From: Coriaria nepalensis
Lineage: Eukaryota > Streptophyta > Magnoliopsida > Cucurbitales > Coriariaceae
DNA: 64,000 nucleotides
NCBI GenBank assembly: GCA_027186245.1
Contig: CP114485.1
Span: 5,394,001 to 5,458,000 of the forward strand
Direction of reading: 5' to 3'
Part shown: in pieces, positions 20,482-32,344 of the stretch
Layout: every line of letters starts with the position of its first letter
How positions within the stretch are numbered: position 1 is the first letter of the stretch
Program-made: the position numbers and the translations under genes
Notes under the pieces: model-generated
What the model saw: the letters and a program-made list of their open reading frames with translations, nothing else
The model's database searches: none
What the model was told of the DNA's origin: nothing

Positions 20482-22328
20482 TCAATCTAGTTTTTCGTCA
20501 TTGTTATCTTCAATTTGTTTTGGATCACGCTCCGAACTTGGCATTGGAGAGGATGCACTTTTCCGGGCTTTTACGGTGTGCGTTTGAGGGTCGTATTTCT
20601 GGGAAGATATGAAATTTAGAGCACTAACAATTTCGGATACAGCTGGTCGCAAATTCGGCTGCTCTTGCACGCACATTGCTGCTATAGCAAGAACTTGGTA
20701 TAATCCTCTTATTGGATATTGACCTTGGAGCTTCGGGTCAACCATTTCCGAGAATTTCTTCCGGTCCTTAAACAGCGGCCGAGCCTACAAATCCGAAAAT
20801 TATACATTTATTTACTTTGCAGAGAAGGGTTAACTCTAGCTAGAAGATTTCATATATGAGAGCTATTCATAGAGTGACAAGAAGTTTTGCACCACCCCAA
20901 CCGTTAGAATGTTGTCATACAAATCATTGGCATTTTTACCTTTTCAGGTATGATTCATGTGACATCATTCTAATAGTTGTGTCACACCTTCTTCTCTGCA
21001 CAATGTGCATACTATAATAGCTTTTATTCATAGATGTATATATTTATACATGTATAATACATACCCATGATACAAGATTTTGATCCCTAGGGGGTTTGTT
21101 GTAATCGATTGCTTTCCGGCCGCTAACGAGCTCCAAAAGGAGAACTCCGAAGCTATAGATATCCGACTTGAACGTAAGTTGACCGGTCATTGCATAATCT
21201 GGTGCGCAATATCCGTAAGTTCCCATAACCCTAGTAGAAACATGGGTGTTATCCCCACTAGGCCATACTTTAGCCAGCCCAAAATCGGATAGTTTCGGAT
21301 GATAACCTTCCCCGAGCAAAATATTCGAGCATTTCAAATCCCGGTATATAACTGGTGGATTCATTTTCACATGTAGATACTCCAAACCCTTGGCTGCTCC
21401 GAAAACTATTTCCATTCTCATATTCCAATCAAGTACTTTCGCATTGGGTCGAAGATCTGCAAGCCGATTAAAAATCCGCAATGGGATTCCAGACATGATT
21501 GTTACATTTCTGTATTTGTTACAGATTTGACATAATCGACAATTGAAAACATGTCAGTTTGTTCGAGTAAATGTACCGTGCAAGTGGTTTTCTAATGATC
21601 CCAGCGGCATGTACTCGTAAATAAGTAGCCTTTGGTCACCCTCCGCACAAAACCCTAGCAATTTAACAAGGTTAGGGTAGTCGGCTTGACTTAATGTCAA
21701 TACTTCAACCACAAATTCTCTACTCCCCTGTTGTCCATTAGGGTCAAGCTGCTTAATAGCTACAACCTATACACCCCCCCAAAAAAAAAAACCTTTTTAA
21801 TTTCACAAACTAAATTTTGGAACATATATGTTACTTAAGAAAGATTTATGAATGTACAAAATATGATTTACCTGATTGATTCTCTTCAAGTAGCCCTTGT
21901 AGACTTTCCCAAATCCTCCTTCACCGAGAAAACAATTCGACTGGAAATCTCCGGTCGCCTCGACGAGCTCTTCGAATGTAAATACTTTTGATCCATTATG
22001 ATCATGAACAACGTTATCTTCTTTCAAATTTAAACTCTTTACATCTAAATCTAACTTGTCATCCTTCCATGAGACTTCCTCTTTCACTTTTGTTATCCAT
22101 TTGATATTTGAATTATCTTCTAGTTCATCTGTAACGCGTAATTAGTACAACAAGGTCCATGGTTCAACACAAAAAACAAAAACAAAAACAAAAACAAAAA
22201 CAAAAACAAAAACAAAAACAAAAACAAAAACAAAAACAAAAAACAAAAAACATATTGTGAATATAATTACCTGAATCGGTTGGATACTCTGTCTTGATTG
22301 ATCTCCTGCTGCAGCGAAAACAACCCAT
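20482..22328 (-). CDS. Receptor-like cytoplasmic kinase, RLCK-VII (PBS1-like/PBL)
   Basis: Five exons. The first starts at 22328 with [10 protein letters not shown]: Gly2 for N-myristoylation and Cys3/Cys6 for palmitoylation, the membrane tether typical of RLCK-VII kinases that act under cell-surface receptors. It joins in phase to an acidic linker ([14 protein letters not shown]), then [13 protein letters not shown] and [13 protein letters not shown]. Next come [18 protein letters not shown] (VAIK Lys), [32 protein letters not shown] (catalytic loop, RD type), [20 protein letters not shown] with [18 protein letters not shown] (activation and P+1), [20 protein letters not shown] and the closing [17 protein letters not shown] and [17 protein letters not shown] Ser-rich tail ends the protein. 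All kinase residues are present. The specific PBL member cannot be assigned by eye; the upstream receptor is unknown. Confidence 0.93.
22169..22252. repeat. (AAAAAC)n microsatellite in RLCK intron 1
   Basis: About thirteen nearly perfect six-base units between exons 1 and 2 of the kinase gene. On the transcribed strand it is a GTTTTT repeat, making the intron very U-rich near its 5' side. Confidence 0.95.
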
Positions 22329-22756
22329 TTACCAAAAGAGAGAACGAAGCGAGAGCGAGAGAATTCTTAACAAAATCTGAGCAAATTTTTTGTTTTTGAT
22401 TCTGGTTTTAATGTTTTGTTGAGTTGGAATTAATTTAATACCAAAAATGGTTTATACTAATCTTCGACGAATTCCAGCAAATGGTAATCAGCGCTAATTG
22501 GAAAGAGGAAAGGACAGTCTCGTAATTTCACAGTTTCACGTCCCGTGTTTGGTTGAACGAATTGAATTGGAACTCTCTGATTACGTTATTAATGAGAAGC
22601 CGAATTCTGCGTTACGGCTATAATTATTAATGACGTGGCATTTCCTTATTGGGTATAATCGTCGTCAGCAAATCTTATTTTGTCGTCTTCCCCGTATGAT
22701 TTCATTCCTTTGTCTGATCCGCGTTCCCGCTGGTGACGCGGTAATTCTTTATTTCC

Positions 22757-22787
<31 letters not shown>

Positions 22788-24269
22788 TAATAAAAAATTA
22801 ATTAATTCTTAGTTGAACTAACCATTTAAGTATCATTAATTACAGGCCTATAGAGGGAGGTGGTAAATGAAGGAAGGCACAAAAAATTATTATATAGTAA
22901 CACGTCAGGCGTTACGGGATCTAGAAACTTCCACGTTCTTAGACATGTAAACCATTAAAGTTTTGAGATATTAACAGAGAAATTTAAGACGCATCAATCA
23001 ATTTAAATCATATAAAAAGGGAGGGAAAAAAAAAAGAAAAAAAAAAAGGAAAAAAAAAAAAATAGCCGTTGGAAAAATAATATGGGGAAAAATAAAGGGC
23101 TATAAATGCTCAGCCACCAATTTCATATCCTTCCTTATCAAGTGATTAGGGAGGGAGGGAGGCCATAATGAAGAAGCTAAATAACCAAAAGCAATTTTGA
23201 GGAGTTACTACTATCCATACATCAAAGAAGAGGTATAGCACTTAACACGTGGCATCGTGTTACGTGTTAATCTATCCAACCAACTTGCGCCACATGTTAA
23301 AAATTATTGATTGTAGGTCGCTCTAGATTCTGAGCTATAGTCATGGTGATTGGAGTGAGCTCCATAAGTAGAGTTAGGGTTAAAAGAAGAAAATAAAGAA
23401 AATAAATTTAGGAAAATAAAATATAAATTATAGTTAATATGTGGCTCCAATTAGCAATTTTTAACGTGACATAATTTAGTTGGGTAGATTAATATGTAGC
23501 ACAATATTAGTGCTATCTACCTAATAATTTATCATATAAATATTAGATGTTATGAGTTAAAAAAAATATATATATTTTTTTATAATTCTCTTAATTTTAT
23601 ATTATTCACAAATCTCTTTTTTATGTCTGGCTCGGCCCGACTCTTTCAGAGCTTTTCACTATTCAGATCAGGACTGGGCTTGACCTGTTTTGAAAATATA
23701 TGTCAGGGCCCAGTCCGAAAAGCTCTTTAGGTTTATCTCGGCCTCATCGAGGCTTAAAATAGGCCGGGTTCAACCGGACCTAAAATTAGCCACACCCAAA
23801 AGCCATTTAAATTTATCTCGGGTCCATCTGGGCTTGTATGCCGGGCTGGGTTGAGCCGGACCTCCGAACTTGAAAATTTGTCCAAGTCCGGGCCCATATT
23901 TAGGCCGAGCTTAAGGTCAGATTTTTTCTCGAATTATGGGCCGGACCAAAAAATTCGGCTCATTTTGACACCTCTACTTTTGAAATAAATTTATAGAGAT
24001 TATTTATGAGTTAATTATTAAATATTTATATTTTAAAATATATTTGATTTTATTTTTTGAATAAAATAAAAATAATAAAATGAGAATAAGAAAAATAATT
24101 TTTATTATATTTATTTAATTACATATAATAAATAAATAAGAAAGACAATGACGGAGATGTTTCTTGAACACTAAACGACTGCGTTTCCTGTAATTTTTGC
24201 AATTTTTGCGGAAGATAACACAGTCCGTAACTTGGTAGGCGAATTCAAAGAGACAGAAAGTAAACATCA
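22329..24269. other. Divergent promoter region and spacer
   Basis: It lies between the divergently transcribed RLCK (-) and enoyl reductase (+) genes. No coding exon recognised. It has A-runs at 22757-22771 and 23027-23061, an inverted-repeat-like stretch around 23240-23300 (AACACGTGGCA / TTACGTGTTAA), and the GC-richer hAT-like remnant at 23625-23976. Confidence 0.5.
23625..23976 (-). mobile_element. Non-autonomous hAT-like element remnant
   Basis: A GC-rich island full of GGCTCGG, GGGCCGG and GGTTCAACCGGACC-type motifs in AT-rich DNA. On the minus strand it begins TAGAGGTGTCAAAATGAGCC, the kind of end seen in plant hAT non-autonomous elements. I could not find the matching inverted terminus or a target duplication at the other side, so the left limit is approximate and the copy may be truncated. 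Confidence 0.5.
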
Positions 24270-26213
24270 ATGGCGTCTTTTCGATCACTAGCTCTCAGAA
24301 CTTTCCATGGATCAAGGCCCAGCTTCATCCCCAGATGGGCCACACTCCCACGCACTCAGGTCCAAGCCCAAACCATGCGTGGATTCTCCGCCACCATGTC
24401 GCCGCCGTCCAAGGCTATCGTGTACGACTTCCACGGAGCTCCAGATACCGTTACCAGGTCCCTTTCTTCCTCAACTCTCTTAAACCTAGAAAAAGGAGAA
24501 ATTAATTTCACAAAACGCAGCGTTTTAGAGCTGATATTTCTGCAGAGTGATAGACTTACCACCTGTAGAAGTGAAAGAGAATGACGTTTGTGTGAAAATG
24601 CTCGCTGCTCCCATCAATCCCTCTGATATTAACCGTATTGAAGGTTCACTTCATTCTTCTTTGATCATTTATGAAGCTAGAATGGAGTAATATTCAAAAT
24701 TAATATGAATTTTATTTTATATTTTGGAAAATAAAATAGGTGTGTATCCGGTGAGGCCAGAAGTACCGGCAGTAGGAGGATATGAAGGAGTCGGAGAAGT
24801 ACATGCAGTTGGATCTGCAGTTAAGTATCTCTCGATCGGTGATCACGTCATCCCCTCACCCCCTTCATTCGGTACCATTTTTCCTTTCTCAATTATCGGA
24901 CTGTATGTAAACGGACATTCTCCGTATGAATTCACTAACTCTTATTCCTGCTCAGGGACATGGCAGACTTACATTGTGAAAGACGAGAGTGTTTGGCATA
25001 AAGTCTATAAGGACTCTCCTTTAGCGTACTCTGCAACTGTCACTGTTAATCCTTTAACTGCTCTAAGAATGCTCGAAGACTTTGTCACGCTAAAACCCGG
25101 TATTGACTATTACTATGATTTGTTTGTGTGGTTTTTCTTTTTCACCCTTCTAATTCCGGTTAGTATTGGTCTGAATAGGAGATGCAATAGTGCAAAATGG
25201 AGCTACGGGCATAGTGGGCCAGTGCATTATTCAGCTTGCAAAGTTGCAAAATGTCCGTAGTATAAACATAATTAGAGACAGGTACATTTTTTTTAATGGA
25301 AGCTTTAGAGAAAGCTTCGATGTTGTCTAATTTTCTTCTATTTTCTTCAGGGTGGGGTCTGATGAAGTGAAAGAGAATCTGGAAAGGATCGGTGCTGATC
25401 AAGTTTTTACCGAGAAGGATCTTGAAGTGAAGAATATCAAGTCTCTTCTGGTATGATATCTTATATGGATTGAATATTAATCAATTGCATATTTTCAGTT
25501 TTTCTAAATTCTAACTTGGCATAAACATAATGCGACTCTTGATGCATATACAACAAGGGTGATCTTCCCGAGTCATGTTTGGGATTTAATTGTGTTGGTG
25601 GCAATGCTGCTTCTTTGGTTCTAAAATTTTTAAGGTAACAGATGGAGTGCTATAATAACATATATGTATATAGAGCTTTTCATATCCTTTCTTAGAGATG
25701 TACTGTTTTCTTGTAGTCAGGCAGGGTGGAGTAATGGTAACATATGGTGGTATGTCGAAGAGGCCGATTAGTGTATCAACTTCAGCTTTTATTTTCAAGG
25801 TAAGAAGACATTGTATAGGATGTTTTAATCTAAAAATGATGTTTAACCATAATAGTATTATGATAATACATTGTTGGATATCGCTATTACTATCTATCAA
25901 CAAACAGGATATTTCCTTGAAGGGATTTTGGTTACAGAAATGGATGAATTCCGATAAAGCAATAGAATGCAGAAAGATGATAGATTATCTGCTTAATCTA
26001 GTTAGAGAAAACAAGTTAAAATACGAGTATGCTAATTTTTTCTTCACATGGCTATGAATTTTACAGTTTCCGGACCAGGTTAAAGTGAATTGAACTAATT
26101 GAGTGTGTTTGTTTGCAAGGATGGAGCTGGTACCGTTTGAAAATTTTCAAATTGCACTCGAGAAGGCGCTCGGAAAACATGGAAGCCAACCCAAACAAGT
26201 AATCAAATTCTAA
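24270..26213 (+). CDS. MECR: Mitochondrial enoyl-ACP/CoA thioester reductase (ETR/MECR)
   Basis: Reduces trans-2-enoyl thioesters with NADPH in the last step of mitochondrial type II fatty-acid synthesis, which feeds lipoate production. About ten exons. The N-terminus (MASFRSLALRTFHGSRPSFI, with Arg/Ser and no acidic residues) fits a mitochondrial targeting peptide. The mature MDR fold starts SKAIVYDFHGAPDTVTR, then NDVCVKMLAAPINPSDINRI. GVYPVRPEVPAVGGYEGVG follows; its Tyr sits where the catalytic Tyr of yeast and human enzymes lies. The cofactor site is NGATGIVGQCIIQLAK and the tail is PFENFQIALEKALGKHG, PKQVIKF-stop. All joins read were GT-AG and in phase, including KYE|MELVPF. It looks intact. 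Confidence 0.93.
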
Positions 26214-26673
26214 ATCCACAAGGAGAACTAGATTCTAGTTTTTTTTAGGGGGTAATCTTAATGTGCATTGTGCATCATCTCTCTTGTGGAATATTGGTAT
26301 GTGTAAATTTTGTAAGATGTATCTTAACTGATTCCCTTTCAAAGATTTTGAAAGAAAAGAAAGTTGTATCATTTTCATGTGTTCGTTATATTGCCGCCCA
26401 TATAAAAGCCCACAAGAGTTTTTGGGCGTACGGTACCGGCCCAAGGCCTAAGGACCAAAACCCGGACCCATCTTGGACCCGTCCTCGCTGTCCAATTTTA
26501 TTATCTCTTAAAAACGAATCGAACACTTCCCGCTCGCGAATCCGTTTCAAATCTATATCAGAATTCAGAAGAATCAAAAGAACTAAAAGGCAAACCGTTA
26601 AAAAAAAGCAATTTCCTTCTGGACCCCTCCGCATCAATTTTCTTCTCGATCTAGAGAGATTTGTGAGGGAGAA
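26214..26673. other. Intergenic region, 3'UTR of MECR and promoter of next gene
   Basis: The two genes run in the same direction, 460 bases apart. No additional coding signal. It has a T-run at 26238-26246 and a proline/arginine-biased GC-richer stretch around 26420-26530, probably upstream sequence of the next gene. Confidence 0.45.
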
Positions 26674-29600
26674 ATGGAGTCGGATGATCTCTCACTTTTT
26701 CAGATCGAAGGGGAGGACGATTTGCTGCTAAACAACGACGCATTAAGGCTCAACAACGATCACAATGCGACACCCCGCAACGATGACTTCTTCTTATGTT
26801 CGCCTCTTCAAACTTCCGGATCCAATTGCTCTCGCAGTGTTTCTTCCACAGCTCATCCTTCTGGTTAGGTTTCGTTGTGTTATTCCTCTCTCTCTCTCTC
26901 TCCTTTTTCTGTGACAATTCTTCCTCATTTTACTTCTACTGACATATGAGTTTCAGTTGTCGCATCTGAATTTCTAGGGTTCCAATTTGCTTTATCTGAT
27001 TGTCTTGATTACATGTGGCTTATATACCTCCCTAATAGTTTCTAATGTTGGTTTTCCTTAGGACCTTCGTCTCTATTGGAAAGCCATAGCTCATATTCCA
27101 GGGATAATTGCACTAGCGATAGCAAAGAAACTGCTAATGGAAACAAATTGGAAATGCCAAATCTTAGTATTGTGCCGCAGAAAATGAAGAGAAAGAAAAA
27201 AGGGGGAGGGTACAATTTGCGGAAAAGCTTAGCATGGGATCGAGCCTTCTTCACTGAGGAAGGTTTGTGTACTTGGTGCTCCTACAATTGCTCTCATATT
27301 ATCATTTTCTTCTGGAAAGTGAAGCTTTGAAAGCCCATTAGATAAATCCTATCAACTTCTTTTTCTTCAGGTGTTTTGGATCCCTTGGAGCTATCAATGA
27401 TTAGCGGTAATGTTGGTACATCTAATGGAGAAATGTTGTCAGTTATCCATGAAGAAGCGACTGAGTCATTGTCTTGTGATTTGGAAGAAAAACCATTAAA
27501 GGGAACGCCGTCTAGAACTAAAAATCTACATAGAAACACTAGTCATTGCTTATCCCCAAAACCCAGTTTATCAATTAGAGACCATGCATCCCCAGCTTCA
27601 TCAGTTAGTCCCTTCAAAGTTTCAAGTGTAGTTTTTGATATAAAATTTGTGTTTCCTTGAGTGAACTTTTTGGTCTATTGTAACCCTTTAGCTTGGTAAA
27701 CTATCACACTCACAGGTCAAGCGAAAGGTGCCTTCAGCCCAAGATGTCAACAGAGGAGCATCAAAACGCAGTGGTTGTCCCCGACCTGTGCCCTTATTGC
27801 CATATCCTTTTGAGAATACACTTATGATAATTGTTAATTATATTACAGTATAAAATGCTTATCAAGTGGGGATGTTCTAATTTACTTAAAATTTGAGGGG
27901 TGTTGACCTTAACACCTGTGAACTATGAAAAGGCCTGCGACATTGATGCCGCTGAAACCAACAACTAAAGATGACAGTGTTTCGAAAATTCCAGTACCAA
28001 AATGTAATCCCTCCGTGCTTTCTGGCACTGTCAAGAGTGTAAGGGGTGCAAGTGACTCGAAGCATAGTCAGGGCCAGCGAGGTAATCACCATACATTATC
28101 TGTTAATATTTTGGCGGAGTTTGAAATTTTCTGATCTTTCCAAGTTTTTGGATGAAATTTGCTTCTCTGTCAGAAATTACTTGAAATCTCTTAACAAGTT
28201 TAGCACTGAAAATTTTTCATTTCTACTTTTGTACAAGTGCAATTTTTTCTCTGCAAGAATGCACTTTTACCCATGCATGTTCTTTTAATATTTTTTTTGT
28301 GTACAGCTGTTGGCATCCAGAAAAGTGCTACACCAAACGGCTCACCCAAAAATACCAGAAGTGTAGTAAATAAATTAAAGGCTATTGTTGCTGACAAGTC
28401 TTTTATTGCAAAATCCTCGATTCAACAAGCAAGAAGAAACTTGGTAAGAACCCATGGCATTATGAAGCTGTAGTCTTTGTAATTTGTGAAACTAGTAGAA
28501 TTAAAGATGCTGGGCAAAGTCTTTAAACCATTTTGCCATTATTTGCCTCACATTTACAGGCTCGCTCCGTACTGAAAAAGGATTTCACACCTACTTTAAG
28601 GCGAGAGCCAGTTACTGAGCCAAATAATGGCTTAGAGTCTATTCCAAATCCATTACCCCATACTACATGCTGTCCCTTAAATCACAACAATGGTGGATCT
28701 AACAAAGTTGCTGCTTCCTCAACTGAAAATGCTTCCCATATTGACAGAAGCAAACAGACTGTTCAAATTCAGACTGCAAAGCCATCTGGTTTGCGGATGC
28801 CTTCACCATCTCTTGGATTCTTTGGTCAGGTATAGTCACACGTGTTGAGCTCTATCAACTGTTGTTATATGCAATCTAGATGAATGATTTTTTGAAACAA
28901 TTTTTTCATATTAATACATGACAATTCTTTGTCAGAAAAAAGTTACTTCTTTGCAAGAGCCAGTAAAAACAAGTCATCAACAATACAACCTTCCTGAATC
29001 TAAGGTTTCTAATATGAATAAACTGTGTCCAATAAATACCACCCATGGACTGAGGCCCCCTATTGCACCTGGGAAATTAACCAAAGTGGCTAATGATGAC
29101 GCAACTATAAGAAATGTCACGGTCTTGTGCTCGAGTTCAGAAGGTTCAGTCCCATCTTCAGTTAATTCTACTTCTCATGAGAAGCTGAAATCCTCCCAAG
29201 ACGCAGAAGCAATTGCTAAGCAAAATGTGGAAATGAAATTAGCTACAGTTTGCCCCAGAAGTAATGATTTGAGCCTAGATGAATCAGAAAATCCCCCTTT
29301 TGTGTCCCATCCCGATCCTGGAATGCAATCTAAACAGCTTTCTGGGAAAAATGAAGTGACTGAGATTCATTTTGTAGAATTGAAAAGCTTACCGATCAAG
29401 AGTTGTGGTGATGTGGAAATGAAATTAGCTACAGTTTTCCCAAGAAGAAATGATGCGAGTCTAGATGAATCAGAAACCCCTTTTGTGTCCCATCCCGATC
29501 CTGGAATGCAATCCAAACAACTTTCTGGGGAAAATGATGTGACTGAAGGTCATTTTGTAGAACTGAAAGGCTCACCTATCAGGAGTTGCGGTGTCTCTGC

Positions 29601-31780
29601 TATGGTATGCCCTGGAAATAAAAGTGATTTTGAATTGGAGACTACATCTAGAGTTCTTATTGATCATTTAAGTAGTACTTATAATGGTGCTGCGCTCTCT
29701 CAGGAGCTACCTTCATTTTCAGAGCCTTCTGCTCTTATAGTTGATCAAGTTTCTCATGACACTGAGGGGTTACAGACACACCATAATGGGCCTCTCTGTG
29801 GAAACAAAACTTCTGAAGATTTTGAGAATATAAGTTGCATTGAGGTAATAGATATTGATCCAACATTCCAAGAGTATCATGAATCTAATGTAGAGCTTGA
29901 GGAAGATGCTAATCATAACTCGAGGTCACATGCAGGACCTTCACAAGCATCCTTCATAGACAGAAACTTAGCTCAGAACAGCCACTTCCCTATGATGGAT
30001 TCTTCATCAAAAGTTAGTCTAGACTCTGTGCATGATGAAATGCCAGAACCTTCAAGCTCCTGCATTGAAAGAGAAGCGCATGATCAGCATGATAAATCAT
30101 CCTATGTATTGCATCAAAAAGGTTTTTCTTCTAAGGACTCTCACTGTGGAAATGCCTTTCAGAGTGTCAAGACTTGTGTATCAGGAAGCAACAATGCTTG
30201 TGTTAGTGAATCAGAAAGGCCCATTACTTTGGGTCTGATAGCTAATCAAGCAGCAGATAATGGTTTTGATATGGCTAAAAGTATAGAACGCATACAGGCA
30301 GAATATACTCCATCAAAATCCTTGGACAGCCAGTTAGTGCTTCACAGTTATAACTGTTTTGTAGATACAGAGATAAAGCCTAATATTGAGCACTCTGGCC
30401 AAGATCCTTGTCTGGAATTGCATAGGATGGAAGAAGATCAACTTGGAGAGGAAGCAATCGGTATCAATACTGAAGTTGATACAATTTGCCCTAAAACTGA
30501 AGATTTCCGACAGAGCTGGGAAAATGCACTTATTACATCCCAGCCAAGCTTTATACTGCAGGATGGAGAGAAGGAAAATGAACATTGTTCCTCCCAAGTT
30601 AAATATGACAGTGTCATATCCAATTTACAGCATGCAGATTCTCTAGACTTTTCTTATGAACTTGATAATTCACCTGTGCAGATTGATACATCAAGCAGCA
30701 ATCATTATGCTAGTAACTTAAAAGACCGAACTGATGTAAACACCGGGTCTTTGTATGAAGCTGATAGGGAAGCTTATGATAATCAGAATTCTAACACTAA
30801 TCAGGGCAGCCTCTTTTCTTATAAAGACCATTTTCACGAAGAGCCAAAAACATTTGATAACTCAAAGGTCAAGTATATCTCCATAGGTGGGCTGGAAAGT
30901 CCTACTGTGCTATCCCCACATGATGTCTTGGATGAAGCAAACAACAAAGCTGATAGAGTTAGCAACTTGGTTGAGAAATCTATAGAAGGTAGTCTTAATT
31001 TAATGGGTGATGATGACAATCAACAGTCGGAAAATCCTGTGTTAGACACTTCCATGCGCATAAGTGACAATAAAGATGAAACAATGCAGCTGTAAGTTTC
31101 CTAAGATGAATTTTTATTTGCAAAGAAAAAAAAAATTAGGAGCTCGTTAAAAACTTTAGACATAAAGCTCTTAATCTTATTGTAACTGATTTGCAGCAAG
31201 CAATCTGACAAAAACTCAAAACAGAATGCTCTGGCTATAAAACCTCCCCCAAATGCTGTTCCATTTTCTGAGGAGTGGCTAGCTGCAGTTGAAGCTGCCG
31301 GAGAGGTGATATAAGTTAGATCATAATTTGTTTGCTCTGTGAATTTTATAGACAATAAGTTGGTGATTAATTTTTACCCAGTTATGCTATATAAACAAAT
31401 TTCTAATAATTCAGGAAATTCTAACTAAGAAAAGCGGCGCTGTACAACATTCACCTCCAGACAAGTCTCAACCTGAACCCGGTCCATGGTCTCCGGTATG
31501 ATGTTGTAATTTCCAGAAAATTGTGAGCTTCTACTTGCAATGAATTTAAATTCACTTTTGCAATATCTTTAAGATGACAGTGTACATTTAGGCGTGGACT
31601 TTTATTTTGAGTTTTTGGGGTAATTAATATTGGTCACCTGAGTTTATGCATTATGATGATTGGGGCCTAAGATGCTGTATTTCTAACAATTTTCAGGTGA
31701 AGAAGAAAAACAATCAAGGGATTGGACCATTTGATTGCACAAAATACACAAACACTGGACTGCCTCCTGATTCTGAGTAA
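26674..31780 (+). CDS. Long Ser-rich plant protein of unknown function (about 1,100 aa)
   Basis: About eleven exons. The start MESDDLSLFQIEGEDDLLL is acidic. Exons 2-3 join as KRKKKGGGYNLRKSLAWD, then RAFFTEEG|VLDPLELS, a motif I believe is conserved in uncharacterised plant proteins. A basic region follows (VKRKVPSAQDVNR; RPATLMPLKPTTKDD; VVNKLKAIVADKS; QQARRNLARSVLKKD). A 2.2-kb exon (28935-31094) encodes a Ser/Asp/Glu-rich, apparently disordered stretch with no recognisable fold. The last exons read PPPNAVPFSEEWLAAVEAAG, LTKKSGAVQHSPPDKSQ, then NNQGIGPFDCTKYTNTG and a TAA at 31778. The globular-looking ends with a disordered middle suggest a scaffold or regulator, but this is inference. 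The join between 27780 and 27924 is uncertain. Confidence 0.82.
29227..29595 (+). repeat. Tandem duplication of about 61 codons inside the Ser-rich protein
   Basis: Copy 1 (29227-29412) and copy 2 (29413-29592) both run from VEMKLATV to a conserved SCG. They share blocks such as SLDESE, FVSHPDPGMQSKQLSG and HFVELK. The DNA is also closely similar, and the difference in length is one Pro codon plus the final residue, so the reading frame is kept. Confidence 0.93.
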
Positions 31781-32344
31781 CCCAACTCAGGTTTGTTCAA
31801 AATCATTCTTTTGTCAACTAACACGAGACATCTGAAAAACACGGAATATGTAAGATGTTTTTGGGTTAAATAAAAATTGCTGCAATTCTATCATGTTCTA
31901 TATCAAGCATCAAGAAAGAAAATCTTTTTCTTAAAGTTTTGCTGTCTCATCATTAGTTGGTCTCTGATCTAATTATGTACAATGATTGTCTTTGAAACAC
32001 TGATAATTTTTTTATTCAAATTCTTATAATAACATACATTACATTTGCATTTTTGTGCTTTAAAATAATTTTACGTCTCTACTTAATTGTTGATTACAGG
32101 TTTTATGACCAAAAGAAATATTGAAAAGAAAAGGGATAAACTATAGGTTTTAAAATTAGTTTACATACAATATATAGTCATGTTAAACTAATTTAAAACA
32201 TAGAATTAACACAATGCAAATCTTTTTTGTTTGTTTGTTGTCTTTTTTTGTTTGTTTGTTGTCTTTTTTTTTTTTTTTGCCCCTTTTTGGTGTTGAAATA
32301 AAAAACACAGGGTGATAGAAAGCATTATTCCCTCTCTTAGCTTG
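31781..32344. other. Convergent intergenic region
   Basis: Contains 3'UTRs of the Ser-rich protein gene (+) and of the NPF gene (-). There is a TTTG-type low-complexity stretch at 32222-32280. No gene seen. Confidence 0.5.

Noticed and set aside
23230..23310. Inverted-repeat-like AACACGTG / CACATGTT stretch resembling a MITE or G-box pair
   Set aside because: The arms are short and imperfect and no target duplication is visible; not enough to call an element or a regulatory site.
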